Source: Pseudoalteromonas sp. MM1 (GTDB lineage Bacteria > Pseudomonadota > Gammaproteobacteria > Enterobacterales > Alteromonadaceae). Taken from it: a DNA stretch of 64,000 nt. The translations under genes were made by a program, and so were the position numbers. Below are positions 23,808-32,495 of this stretch, piece by piece. The notes under the pieces are model-generated. The model searched no databases. It was not told the DNA's origin and saw only the letters and a program-made list of their open reading frames with translations. The stretch is taken from positions 682,001-746,000 of the forward strand of contig NZ_AP027923.1 of NCBI RefSeq assembly GCF_030296835.1, written 5' to 3'. Positions within the stretch are counted from its first letter, which is position 1, and the number at the start of each line of letters is the position of its first letter.

Positions 23808-25889
23808 TTAAAAATTATAAGCTAACGACATTTTAAATTGAGTTGGCGCACCTGGGTAAACCCATAAAGCGTTGTAGCTGCTTTCGGCGTAATCTTCATC
23901 AAAAATGTTATTTACACTTACATTAAGTTCGGTTTGCTCGGTTAAATTAACTTGGCCAAACACGCCTACTAATTGGTAGCTTGGTAGCCTAAAACTTAAA
24001 TCGGCGGCATCACCTAAACGGCTACTTGTGTATTGGTAACTTGCCCCAAACTCAAGCTCTTTGCCCATTAATGCTGTTTGATGGCTAAGCGTAAGGTTTA
24101 AGTTGTTTTTTGGTACATTTACCAGCGGGCTACCTTTTTCAATTGGTACGCCCCAATCGGCATTAATAATGTCGTTTGCTGTGGTGGCATCTATATAGGC
24201 ATACGATAAGTTAAACGCGGTTGCATCAGTAATATAGGTGTTTAAATCAAGCTCAAACCCTTTGCTATCGGCTTTACCAATAGGCGCCGAAAAACCAACG
24301 TTTACCGGGTCTGCCACTAACATATTACTTTTAGAAGCATCAAAAAATGCCACTGTACCGTTTACGCCTAAGTATTCAAACTTAGCACCAACTTCAAACG
24401 AGTCGCTGTATTCAAAGCCAAACGGGTCGCCGCTTGCATCAGTACCACTTAGTGGTAAAAAGCCTTCTGAGTAACTGCTGTATAAGGTGAGTGCATTATT
24501 AAGCTCGTACACTAGGCCAACACGTGGGCTTATTTGGCTTTGTGAACTGGTTGAAAAAACGCCGCTGTTGGTTTCTAAAATGTCTTGGTCAACGCTGTCA
24601 AATCGTAGGCCAACTAATAGCTTAAATTTATCGGTAATATCCATTTGGTCTTGAACGTAAATACCGTATGCGTTTTGCTCTTCGTCGTTTTCGTAAAGTA
24701 GGCTTACTTCTGGGCGCTCAACATCGTAATTTGGCTCAAAAATATCAACAGTATATGTACCGTTACCGCCACGGTAGCGTGAAAGCGCTGTACGTAAATC
24801 GTATTTATATGCATCGGCACCTATTAGTAAGTGATGCGTAATACCTGCTGTGTCTACACTGCCGCTTAGCTCAAACTTTACACTTAAATCTTCTACTTCG
24901 TAGTCGCGATAGCGCTGCTGGCGGGTAAGCGTGCGGCCATCGTCAAATAAAGATTGGCGCGATGGCGAAAGCTCAGCATCCGACGAAAACCCCGTTAATG
25001 TAGAGCTGCGATAGTTTGCACCGGCCACTAACGACCAATCATCGTTAATATCGTGATTTAGTGTAATTTGGTGACCGCGCGAATACACCTGCGTGTCGCC
25101 ATCGTTTGGGTTACCTAAATAACGCGAGCTTGGTACGGTGTCAAAATCGTTATTAAGAACAACAACGCCACGGTCAAATAGCTGAGCTAAATCTACGTAT
25201 TCAAACTCATACGTTACACTGGTCGATGCGTTTATTTGATGATAAACAGACGGCGTAATCACCTTTTTATTGGTGTACACCTCATCACGGTAGCTGTCGC
25301 TATCTTGCCACGCGCCATTTATTCTAAACGCAGTAGTATCGCTAATGTCGTTAGTGTAATCGCCTTCAATACGATTAAAACTGTCGCTACCTAAGCTTAG
25401 TTTTAGTTCACCTTGAGAATCAAACTGTGGCTTTTTGGTCACAATATTTACAGTACCGCCGGGCTCCGAGCGCCCATAAAGTGCCGAGCCTGGGCCTTTT
25501 AGTACTTCTATGTAGTCAATGTTAGATACATCACGTGGGCCGCTAAAACCACGCCCGCCGCTAAAGCCATTAATTAAATAGCCCGATGGCATGTTTTCGT
25601 TACCCGAAAGGCCACGAATAGAAAAGCTATCCCATAATGCGCCACTGTTATTTTTGCGCGAAATACTCGCCGAAAAATCAAGCGCGTCTTGTAATTCGGT
25701 TATGCCTTTTTGATCAAGCGCAGCGCTGCTAACACTTACAATAGACTGCGGCATTTGCTTTTGAGGAATGTCGCCACGGTAAGCTTGTTTATAAGTAACA
25801 GATATTTTTTCTATTTCGTCGGTTTGCTCTTGCGCAAGTGTTTGCACACTCATGCCTAAACAGGCTAAATAAATTAAAGAGTACTTCAT
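23808..25889 (-). CDS. TonB-dependent siderophore receptor
   Basis: A 693-residue receptor. Signal peptide ends TLAQ at about residue 20; TonB-box-like IEKISVTY follows. Plug signatures are SFSIRGLSGNENMPSGYLINGF and YIEVLKGPGSALYGRSEPGGTVNIVTKKP, which belong to the FhuA/FecA-type siderophore receptor branch. The barrel ends with SLAYNF. It should import a ferric siderophore across the outer membrane. The region upstream is AT-rich with weak NAT repeats but no clear Fur site. Confidence 0.9.
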   Translation of the reverse strand: MKYSLIYLACLGMSVQTLAQEQTDEIEKISVTYKQAYRGDIPQKQMPQSIVSVSSAALDQKGITELQDALDFSASISRKNNSGALWDSFSIRGLSGNENMPSGYLINGFSGGRGFSGPRDVSNIDYIEVLKGPGSALYGRSEPGGTVNIVTKKPQFDSQGELKLSLGSDSFNRIEGDYTNDISDTTAFRINGAWQDSDSYRDEVYTNKKVITPSVYHQINASTSVTYEFEYVDLAQLFDRGVVVLNNDFDTVPSSRYLGNPNDGDTQVYSRGHQITLNHDINDDWSLVAGANYRSSTLTGFSSDAELSPSRQSLFDDGRTLTRQQRYRDYEVEDLSVKFELSGSVDTAGITHHLLIGADAYKYDLRTALSRYRGGNGTYTVDIFEPNYDVERPEVSLLYENDEEQNAYGIYVQDQMDITDKFKLLVGLRFDSVDQDILETNSGVFSTSSQSQISPRVGLVYELNNALTLYSSYSEGFLPLSGTDASGDPFGFEYSDSFEVGAKFEYLGVNGTVAFFDASKSNMLVADPVNVGFSAPIGKADSKGFELDLNTYITDATAFNLSYAYIDATTANDIINADWGVPIEKGSPLVNVPKNNLNLTLSHQTALMGKELEFGASYQYTSSRLGDAADLSFRLPSYQLVGVFGQVNLTEQTELNVSVNNIFDEDYAESSYNALWVYPGAPTQFKMSLAYNF

Positions 25890-26048
25890 GATGATAATAG
25901 GGAATAAGAAAATGTGATATTATAACGATAAGTTTAGCATGTGTTACTTTATAACAAAAAGACTTTTTTGAATTTAAAAATTGCATTAGCAGCTTTGTAT
26001 ACATCACGTTAGTATGGTGTTCTATTTAGGTTACATAACGATAATTAT

Positions 26049-26672
26049 ATGAGCATAAAAACAAACGCATTAATTTACTTTTTAGCCTTTTGCAGTGGTT
26101 TTTGCATTATGGGTATTGAGCTTTTAGGTGGGCGTATATTAGCGCCTTATTTTGGCAGTAGTGTACATATTTGGGGCAGTATAATTACCGTATTTATGCT
26201 TAGCCTTTCATTTGGTTATTTACTTGGTGGTAAGCTCAGTACTAAAAATGCATCGCTTACTAAATATGGGCTAATATTTTTAACTGCCAGTATTATGGTG
26301 GTGCCTATAGCGCTTTTTTCGCAGCCAATAATGGAATTTATTTTTACCCACATTGAAGATACACGCTATGGTTCTTTGCTTGCCTCTACGGCTTTGTTTT
26401 TTATTCCTACCGTTATTTTAGGCATGATCTCGCCTTACTCGGTGCGTTTATTAGTTACTGATAGCGAAAAAAGCGGCCAAGTGGCGGGTATTTTATACTT
26501 TGTAAGCACGCTGGGCAGTGCTTTGGGCACTATTATTACCTCGTTTTACTTTGTACTGGCGTTTGATGTAAACACTATAATTAGCGCATTTGCGTCTACG
26601 CTTGGCTTACTTGGCGTACTGGCTATTGTTATTAATAATATTGCAGGTAATAAGGAGTTGGCCCATGCTTAA
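26049..26672 (+). CDS. Membrane half of a split MFS/spermidine-synthase-like protein
   Basis: A 207-residue protein with six or seven transmembrane helices. The start, FLAFCSGFCIMGIELLGGRILAPYFGSSVHIWGS, is the conserved beginning of the membrane domain of fused MFS/spermidine-synthase-like proteins. The next gene encodes the soluble methyltransferase-fold part and overlaps by 8 bp, so here the two domains are made as separate chains. The role of this family is not established; polyamine or other aminopropyl chemistry is assumed from the fold. Confidence 0.8.
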   Translation: MSIKTNALIYFLAFCSGFCIMGIELLGGRILAPYFGSSVHIWGSIITVFMLSLSFGYLLGGKLSTKNASLTKYGLIFLTASIMVVPIALFSQPIMEFIFTHIEDTRYGSLLASTALFFIPTVILGMISPYSVRLLVTDSEKSGQVAGILYFVSTLGSALGTIITSFYFVLAFDVNTIISAFASTLGLLGVLAIVINNIAGNKELAHA

Positions 26673-27549
26673 ATACTTACTTTTAGCTGCCAGTGTGTTT
26701 TCAGGTGCAGCGTTTAGTAATGCAATACACGAAGAGCGCTCCTTGTATCGCAATATTATTGTTGATGAAACACGCGACTTACGCTGCTTAAAATTTAATA
26801 CAAAAAGTAGCCAAACCAGCCAAAGCTGCATGTATAAAAACGACCCTGACAAACTGGTTTTTAACTACACCAAGCTTACGTTTGCCAGTCTTTTAGTAAC
26901 ACAAAGTCCCAAAAACGTGCTTATTATAGGACTAGGTGGCGGGACACTTTCTAATGTAATTCATGAGCTTTACCCTGCGGCTAAAATTCATAATGTTGAA
27001 ATAGATCCAGCCGTTTTAAAAGTAGCTCGCGATTACTTTAATTTTATAGAAACCGACAACGTTACATCAAGCGTGCAAGACGGCCGTATATTTATAAAAC
27101 GCGCCGCTATTAAAAAGCAAAAGTACGACTGGATCATTCTTGATGCATTTAATGGTGACTACATTCCAGAGCATTTGCTTACTAAAGAGTTTTTTGAAGA
27201 GGTTAAAAGTGTACTTGCCGAAGGCGGTGTTATTGCAGCTAATACGTTTTCGAGCAGCAAATTATACGAGCATGAGTCGGCAACCTACCATAGTGTATTT
27301 GGCGACTTTATAAACGTAAGCCGCCCTAATCGCTCTAACCGTATTATTTTAGCAGGCGTTAAAGCCATGCCAACGCAGGCGCAGCTTAACGAACGCATTA
27401 ACGCCCTTGCGCCACGTTTAAAAAAATACGATGTAGATATAAAAGCAATTAGTACCTATATGCAAAGCACCAAAAACAACCAAAACTGGCCAGCAAATAC
27501 CAAAATACTAACCGATCAATACTCCCCCGCTAACCTTCTTAATTTTTAA
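26665..27549 (+). CDS. Spermidine-synthase-like SAM-fold protein
   Basis: A 294-residue protein starting at ATG 26665, 9 bases after GGAG and overlapping the membrane partner's stop. An N-terminal hydrophobic segment (about 1-18) may anchor or export it. The Rossmann domain has VLIIGLGGGTLSNVIHELYP, VEIDPAVLKVARDYF and DAFNGDYIPEHLLTKEF, as in spermidine-synthase-like enzymes. The canonical DxTDPxGP segment of SpeE is replaced by LDAFNGDYIP, so true spermidine synthesis is doubtful. Confidence 0.8.
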   Translation: MLKYLLLAASVFSGAAFSNAIHEERSLYRNIIVDETRDLRCLKFNTKSSQTSQSCMYKNDPDKLVFNYTKLTFASLLVTQSPKNVLIIGLGGGTLSNVIHELYPAAKIHNVEIDPAVLKVARDYFNFIETDNVTSSVQDGRIFIKRAAIKKQKYDWIILDAFNGDYIPEHLLTKEFFEEVKSVLAEGGVIAANTFSSSKLYEHESATYHSVFGDFINVSRPNRSNRIILAGVKAMPTQAQLNERINALAPRLKKYDVDIKAISTYMQSTKNNQNWPANTKILTDQYSPANLLNF

Positions 27550-27567
27550 AACTTATAGAGTATATTT

Positions 27568-27591
27568 AGCCCCAGCTTTGGGGCTTTTTTA
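27568..27591 (+). terminator. Rho-independent terminator
   Basis: AGCCCCA/TGGGGCT stem with a 4-base loop followed by TTTTT, 18 bases after the stop of the spermidine-synthase-like gene. Confidence 0.85.
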
Positions 27592-27615
27592 TTTACCAAC
27601 TACCGCAACATTTAC

Positions 27616-27656
27616 TTAGCACGCTAACTAATGTTAAAGTAGTTAGCATGCTAACT
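27616..27656. promoter_or_regulatory. Two MarR-type operator palindromes
   Basis: AGTTAGCATGCTAACT (27641-27656) is a perfect 16-bp palindrome, and TTAGCACGCTAA (27616-27627) is a near copy. Their centres are about 27 bp apart, just before the marR start. Autoregulation of the marR-hlyD-FUSC operon is expected. Confidence 0.75.
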
Positions 27657-27670
27657 AACTTGAGGTGGTT

Positions 27671-28144
27671 ATGACTACTCAAAAACCTTTTCACGAAACG
27701 CTCGATTTAACCTTAATTGGTAATATGGGCCGCGTTCATAGGTTATGCCGTGAAGCGGTTACTATCGCAGTAGAGCCATTAGGGCTTACGCAATCGCGCT
27801 GGACCGCACTTATGCATATAGATATGCATGGCGAAGGATTAACTCAACTTGAACTTGCCAATAGCCTAGGTATAGAAATGCCTTCACTTACCCGTACATT
27901 AAAGCAGCTAGAAGAGCAGTGTTTAATTACCCGCAAAGTTGATGAGCACGATAAACGCAGCAAAAAAATCTATTTTACCAAGCAAGGCGGCACTGTTTTA
28001 CAGTCGCTAAACGAAAAACTCATTGATATTAAAAGCCAACTTTATAGCGGCCTAAGCACTGGGCAGCTCGACGCACTCGCGCATGGCATAGTTGAAATAG
28101 AAAAAAACGCACTAAACTGTATTCAAAACCAAGTTAAAGGGTAA
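27671..28144 (+). CDS. MarR-family regulator
   Basis: A 157-residue MarR regulator beginning at ATG 27671 (GAGG a few bases upstream); a GTG two codons earlier is a less likely start. The winged helix is seen in LTQLELANSLGIEMPSLTRTLKQLE and the wing DEHDKRSKKIYFTKQG. It heads an operon with an HlyD-type adaptor (8 bp gap) and a FUSC-type membrane protein. It is therefore probably the local repressor of an efflux system, released by aromatic or lipophilic ligands. Confidence 0.9.
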   Translation: MTTQKPFHETLDLTLIGNMGRVHRLCREAVTIAVEPLGLTQSRWTALMHIDMHGEGLTQLELANSLGIEMPSLTRTLKQLEEQCLITRKVDEHDKRSKKIYFTKQGGTVLQSLNEKLIDIKSQLYSGLSTGQLDALAHGIVEIEKNALNCIQNQVKG

Positions 28145-28152
28145 AGCACGTA

Positions 28153-29217
28153 ATGACCCCGGATCAAAAATTTACACGTTATGTAAGGCTCTCGTTAGCG
28201 ACGTTTGTAGTTATATTTGTATATTATTTAATTGCCGATATGTTTATGCCGGTAACGCCACAGGCACGGGTTTATCACCCTGTTGTGCAAATAGCACCGC
28301 AAATAAGTGGCCGTGTGACTAAGGTGTTGGTTAATAATAATCAAACCGTAAAGGCTGGCGATGTATTGTTTGAAATAGACTCAGGCCCTTATAAATTAGC
28401 GCTCGAACAAGCACAGCTCGCCCTTGACGATGCCAAATTACAAAATAAACGCCTAGATACCAATGTAAAAGCTCTTGAGGCGCAAATTTCGGCTGCCAAA
28501 GCTAAGCTGCACGAACAGCAATTACTTAATAATCGTGGCGAAGCATTATTTAAGCAACGCTCTATCTCTGAACAAGAGCTTGAAAGCATTAAAGCTAACT
28601 TTGAAGCCAGTAAGTCAGATGTTGCCTCATTACAGGCGCAATTAGCTGAGGCAGTACTTGCCCGTGGCGAAAGCGGTGCGCAAAATTTAGCGCTTCGCCA
28701 CGCTGCAAACCAATTAGCACAGGCCGAGCTTAACTTATCGTACACCCAAGTAAGAGCGCTAAGTGCGGGTGTGGTGTCTAACTTGCAACTACTTGATGGT
28801 GCGTATGCGGTAACAGGTAGCCCACTTTTAGCTATTGTGGCAAACAAAGCCGATTTAGTGGCTGATTTTAGAGAAAAGTCATTACGCAATATGAAACCGG
28901 GCAGCTTGGCTCGTGTTGTGTTTGATAGCCGCCCAGGTGAGGTTTACAACGCACATATAAGTACATTTGAGGCTGGTGTTAGCGATGGGCAACTCAGTGC
29001 TAATGGCTCGCTTAGTAGTACTGAAACAAGTAACCGTTGGGTACGCGATGCGCAGCGTCAGCGTATCCATTTAGTGATGCCAGATAACGCCAAATTAATT
29101 GCTAATATGCCAAGTGGCGCACGTGCAACAGTGCAACTACTGCCTGAGTCTACAATTGGGCAGTGGCTAGCGTCTGCTCAAATTAGGTTTATTAGTTGGT
29201 TACACTACATTTATTAA
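28153..29217 (+). CDS. HlyD/EmrA-family membrane fusion protein
   Basis: A 354-residue periplasmic adaptor. One N-terminal transmembrane helix (about 13-31), a biotinyl-lipoyl-like half (VVQIAPQISGRVTKVLVNNNQTVKAGDVLFEID), a long coiled-coil hairpin (about 75-185), the second lipoyl half (LSYTQVRALSAGVVSNL) and a beta-barrel. It connects an inner-membrane pump to an outer-membrane channel. Located between the MarR gene and the FUSC-like pump gene, it resembles the AaeA/YibH arrangement. Confidence 0.9.
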   Translation: MTPDQKFTRYVRLSLATFVVIFVYYLIADMFMPVTPQARVYHPVVQIAPQISGRVTKVLVNNNQTVKAGDVLFEIDSGPYKLALEQAQLALDDAKLQNKRLDTNVKALEAQISAAKAKLHEQQLLNNRGEALFKQRSISEQELESIKANFEASKSDVASLQAQLAEAVLARGESGAQNLALRHAANQLAQAELNLSYTQVRALSAGVVSNLQLLDGAYAVTGSPLLAIVANKADLVADFREKSLRNMKPGSLARVVFDSRPGEVYNAHISTFEAGVSDGQLSANGSLSSTETSNRWVRDAQRQRIHLVMPDNAKLIANMPSGARATVQLLPESTIGQWLASAQIRFISWLHYIY

Positions 29218-29227
29218 TGGAGGCGGT

Positions 29228-30277
29228 ATGAGCAAAGTTGTAAGCCAAGCGCCGCAATTAGACTCAAACGGTTTACGCCAAGCGTTGCGTATAGCCGGTG
29301 GCTGTACCATAGGGTTTACTATTAGTAAGTTAATGAACTGGCCTTACGGTATATTTTTTACAGTGTACCCCATGCTGTTACTTGGTTTAGTGCCGGTATT
29401 AAATAAAAGCATAGTGCGCCAGTTTTTAGCCAGTGCTGCAATTAGTATTCCTATGGTGTTAGTTATGCAGGGCTTGTTTTCGCATTTACCTGTTTTAATG
29501 ACCATTATTGTATTTTTAGCGTTTTGTTTTTTGTTTTATCAAATGAGCTCAGGCGCGGCTTTTTTATTTGGTGCGCTAGGTGTGGTGGGGTTATCTATTC
29601 AGCTGCACTTTTCAAGTTATGTAACGGGTACAAGCAGCGTATATCCGCTTATTTTAAGTAATGGTTTGGCGACCCTACTCTCTACGGCTATCGCTTTTGC
29701 TATGCATGGTATTTTCCCCGATGTAACCGCGCGTGCCGTGAGAGCGGTACCTGCAAAGGAAAAAGAGAGTATTCGCCATGAGGTATTACTGTGCGCAACG
29801 GTCGCTACGCTTTCGTTTGTGGTGTTTCAGGTGCTGGATTTGCAAGATTCAATATCGGCGCAAGCCTCATCGGTGTTAATTTTGTTTTCATTGTGCTGGA
29901 AAGCGGCAGGTATGGCAGGTTGGCAGCGTGCTATTGGCACACTCATTGGGTGTAATGCGGCGTTGTTAGCGCAAGTTTTACTTTATAACCACACCGACTT
30001 TTTACTTTTTCCGGTATTAATATTATGGACACTTTCGTTTGTGTTTAGCCGCTTTCATATTATAGGTGGCGGCGCACCGGGCATAGGGTTTGGCGTACTA
30101 ACTACCTTTGGTATTTTGTTTGGCAACTCTCTTGGCCCAGGGCAAGATTTAGTTTACAGCGCGCTGTATCGCTTTAGCTCTGTAGCGGTGGCTATTGTGG
30201 CCAGTTTATCTGCGGTGTATGTGATGCACCATATATTAAACCGCTTTAGTGCCACCCGCCATCATACCTATGAGTAG
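29228..30277 (+). CDS. FUSC/DUF2955-type inner-membrane transporter
   Basis: A 349-residue protein with two blocks of hydrophobic helices (about 20-165 and 185-340), as in half-size AaeB/FUSC transporters and DUF2955. Phrases LRIAGGCTIGFTISKLMNWPYGIFFTVYPML and GTLIGCNAALLAQ are duplicated-domain signatures. It is 10 bp after the HlyD gene; together they should form an efflux pump for aromatic acids or similar compounds. It lacks the long cytoplasmic domain of AaeB. Confidence 0.82.
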   Translation: MSKVVSQAPQLDSNGLRQALRIAGGCTIGFTISKLMNWPYGIFFTVYPMLLLGLVPVLNKSIVRQFLASAAISIPMVLVMQGLFSHLPVLMTIIVFLAFCFLFYQMSSGAAFLFGALGVVGLSIQLHFSSYVTGTSSVYPLILSNGLATLLSTAIAFAMHGIFPDVTARAVRAVPAKEKESIRHEVLLCATVATLSFVVFQVLDLQDSISAQASSVLILFSLCWKAAGMAGWQRAIGTLIGCNAALLAQVLLYNHTDFLLFPVLILWTLSFVFSRFHIIGGGAPGIGFGVLTTFGILFGNSLGPGQDLVYSALYRFSSVAVAIVASLSAVYVMHHILNRFSATRHHTYE

Positions 30278-30285
30278 TTTGTTTA

Positions 30286-30313
30286 CGCCTAGAGGTAATT
30301 TTACCTGTAGGCG
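30286..30313 (+). repeat. Hairpin after the efflux operon
   Basis: CGCCTAGAGGTAA and TTACCTGTAGGCG pair almost perfectly (one mismatch) with a 2-base centre. No T-run follows, so it may be a processing or REP-like structure; it directly abuts the first copy of the 174-bp repeat family. Confidence 0.5.
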
Positions 30314-30318
30314 GTGCA

Positions 30319-30419
30319 GCCCATCACGCAAACAAGTTTCGCGTCTACAAGTAATTTATACTCAAAGGTTAGGATATGCCGTAGGCACAGAGCTCGCTCG
30401 CGCGAAAAGCGAAGCTTTA
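30319..30419. repeat. Detached copy of the 174-bp repeat family
   Basis: The segment contains ACGCAAACAAGTTTCGCGTC, GCCGTAGGC and CGCGCGAAAAGCGAAGCTTT, the same blocks as the array at 31.9-32.5 kb. It ends at the stop codon of the HDAC-like gene, and the TTA (TAA on the minus strand) is part of the repeat. Confidence 0.85.
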
Positions 30420-31334
30420 CAGTTCTGAACATGCCTTAATTGATGCAGCTATGGCTGAGGCACTTTGTTTTGAATATCCACCGCCACCAGTAACTACAGT
30501 AGGTATATCTAGGTTTTTCAAATATGTAAGTATGGCTTTCTCTCGCTTAGCAACATCTTCAACAGTAAGCTCAAAACCACCTAACTTATCAACGGCTAAC
30601 ACATCAGTTCCAGCAATAATAAATGCTAAAGCATAATCAGTTTCTACTAACTTTAGCGCTTGATTTAAATTATCCAAGTATTCATGGCCTTCAATGCCAC
30701 TTTTCAATGGAACGGGGAAGTTAACTCTATTACGCGTAAAATCAGAGGTTGGATAAATATCTGCGTTGTATACATCTAGTAAATGTACATTTTGGTTATC
30801 CTTGAAAGAGTATGCATTACCGTTACCGTGATGAGCATCAACATCTATAATTAATACTTTATCCGTTTCACTTAATTGGCCATTTTTACATAATTGCTGA
30901 TAACTAATTCCAATATCATTATAAATACAAAAGCCTTCCATATTAACATTGCTAGCGTGATGGAAGCCTCCTGATAAATTCCACATAATATCGCCAGAGC
31001 TTAATGCTTTTTCAGCACCTAGCAAAGTTCCCGCAACAGCTAAGCGCATAGGTAGCAAAATTTTATTATCTAGAAAATTAAAACTAACGAAAGGAATTTT
31101 CGGAACTTCCAAAGCCCTCAGTATAAGCGTTTTACTTAAAACCAATTTTCGCATTAATTCATTGAGATATTCATTGATCTTGACTGACGAAACAGGCCCC
31201 TGTGGGTAGATTATTTCAATATCTAAGTTATCAAGTTCTGTAATTACTTTTGCAAACTTTTCACCATCAAATGGGTGTAAGTATTTTAGTAATCCTAATT
31301 GATAATTAAAGCGGGGCTCATAAATAATTTTCAT
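30417..31334 (-). CDS. Class IV (HDAC11-like) deacetylase/deacylase
   Basis: A 305-residue zinc hydrolase of the arginase/deacetylase fold. It has SGGFHHA (catalytic His125/His126), DVDAHHGNG (Asp164, zinc ligands Asp166 and His168), AGTD (zinc ligand Asp244) and GGGGY (transition-state Tyr287). The start YLHPFDGEKFAKV and GFCIYNDI place it with HDAC11, the class IV group, whose human member removes long fatty acyl groups from lysine better than acetyl. The gene begins 2 bp after a permuted-papain-like gene and probably shares its transcript. Its codon use looks AT-richer than its neighbours', and it lies between repeats, suggesting acquisition. Cellular substrate unknown. Confidence 0.88.
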   Translation of the reverse strand: MKIIYEPRFNYQLGLLKYLHPFDGEKFAKVITELDNLDIEIIYPQGPVSSVKINEYLNELMRKLVLSKTLILRALEVPKIPFVSFNFLDNKILLPMRLAVAGTLLGAEKALSSGDIMWNLSGGFHHASNVNMEGFCIYNDIGISYQQLCKNGQLSETDKVLIIDVDAHHGNGNAYSFKDNQNVHLLDVYNADIYPTSDFTRNRVNFPVPLKSGIEGHEYLDNLNQALKLVETDYALAFIIAGTDVLAVDKLGGFELTVEDVAKREKAILTYLKNLDIPTVVTGGGGYSKQSASAIAASIKACSEL

Positions 31335-31336
31335 GT

Positions 31337-31801
31337 CTATGCATTTTCCGTTTCTGCAAGTTCCTTAGCGTAACGTAAAACTTCATGGGGCGTCCATATA
31401 CCACCACCTAATGTTCTTGCTAATTTACCATATGCACCAGCATTAGGCTTAAAACTAGGCTCTTTAGCACAGGCAACTCGTAAGCAATCAGCTACAACAT
31501 TTGAACAATTGAATTTAGCTAGCTGGTATTGAGGTATATTTTCCATTAAAGAAACAACATAGTCTTCTAAGGCACTCGTATTTGCGCCTGAAATAGTAAC
31601 AGTTATGGGGCGGCGGTTACCCTCACTTTCAATATCAAACTCCAGTGCTTGCATAAAGTGACCAGGACGACGACGCTTTATTTTTAAATCTTTTTTACCA
31701 GCATCATCAGCTGGCCAAAAGCTAATGTAAGTAGTGCCAAATGAAATTGAAGCATGACCTACCATACTTCCGTGAGGTAACCAGACGTGTACTTTTAGCA
31801 T
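31337..31801 (-). CDS. Permuted papain-like (LRAT/PPPDE/NlpC-type) protein, tentative
   Basis: A 154-residue protein. His16 in VGHASISFG and Cys99 in KFNCSNVVADCL have the order His-before-Cys expected for circularly permuted papain-fold enzymes (LRAT, PPPDE, YiiX groups); YISFWP after the histidine is a strand often seen there. Such enzymes are acyltransferases, thioesterases or amidases. No signal peptide. AAAGGA 8 bases before the ATG supports the start. It is the first gene of a two-gene unit with the HDAC11-like enzyme. Fold assignment is by eye and needs a profile search. Confidence 0.55.
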   Translation of the reverse strand: MLKVHVWLPHGSMVGHASISFGTTYISFWPADDAGKKDLKIKRRRPGHFMQALEFDIESEGNRRPITVTISGANTSALEDYVVSLMENIPQYQLAKFNCSNVVADCLRVACAKEPSFKPNAGAYGKLARTLGGGIWTPHEVLRYAKELAETENA

Positions 31802-31924
31802 AATAAAATCCTTTTTTGTATTTTCCTAATTGAGGTTCAATTTATATATTTGAAGACTAAAAATCAATACATAGAACTAGAATCTTTCTTACAGTGAATT
31901 ACGTATTATGAATTTATACTCTTA

Positions 31925-32477
31925 CACTCTACCTCCTGCTTCGCTTTGCTAAATTAACGGCACTTTGTTTATGGGCCTTGCCCATTACGCAAACAAGTTT
32001 CGCGTCTACAAGTAATTAAAATCCAATGTTAGGATTATGCCGTAGGCGCAGAGCTTGCTCGCGCGAAAGCGCAGCTTTTAATGGCTTTAACCGTTTACAC
32101 GCTTGCACCTATTTGGCTTTGCTAAATTAACGGCACTTTGTTTATGGGCCTTGCCCATCACGCAAACAAGTTTCGCGTCTACAAGTAATTTAAACTCAAG
32201 GTTAGAATTATGCCGTAGGCGCAGAGCTTGCTCGCGCGAAAAGCGAAGCTTTTAATGGCTTAAAGCGTTTACACACTCGCACCTATTTCGCTTTGCTAAA
32301 TTAACCGGCACTTTATTTATGGGCCTTGCCCATCACGCAAACAAGTTTCGCGTCTACAAGTAACTTAAACTCAAAGGTTAAGATTACGCCGTAGGCGCAG
32401 AGCTTGCTCGCGCGAAAAGCGAAGCTTTTAATAGCTCATCACGCAAAAAAGTTTCGCATCTACAAGTAATTTAAACT
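31925..32477. repeat. Tandem array of about 174-bp repeats (three units plus a truncated fourth)
   Basis: The block ACGCAAACAAGTTTCGCGTC recurs at 31987, 32160 and 32335 (spacing 173 and 175) and, degenerate, at 32441. Each full unit also has GCTTTGCTAAATTAACGG, GGGCCTTGCCCAT, CCGTAGGCGCAGAGCTTGC and AAAAGCGAAGCTTTT (a perfect small hairpin). There is no gene inside. The 123 bp before it (31802-31924) show only AT-rich leader sequence. Confidence 0.9.
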
Positions 32478-32495
32478 TATAACCCCAAACTTTTA

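Noticed and set aside
25880..26000. Fur box upstream of the siderophore receptor
   Set aside because: Only weak NAT repeats; no 19-bp match, so I did not list it.
31925..32477. Possible CRISPR array
   Set aside because: The repeat unit is about 174 bp and there are no unique short spacers; no cas genes nearby.
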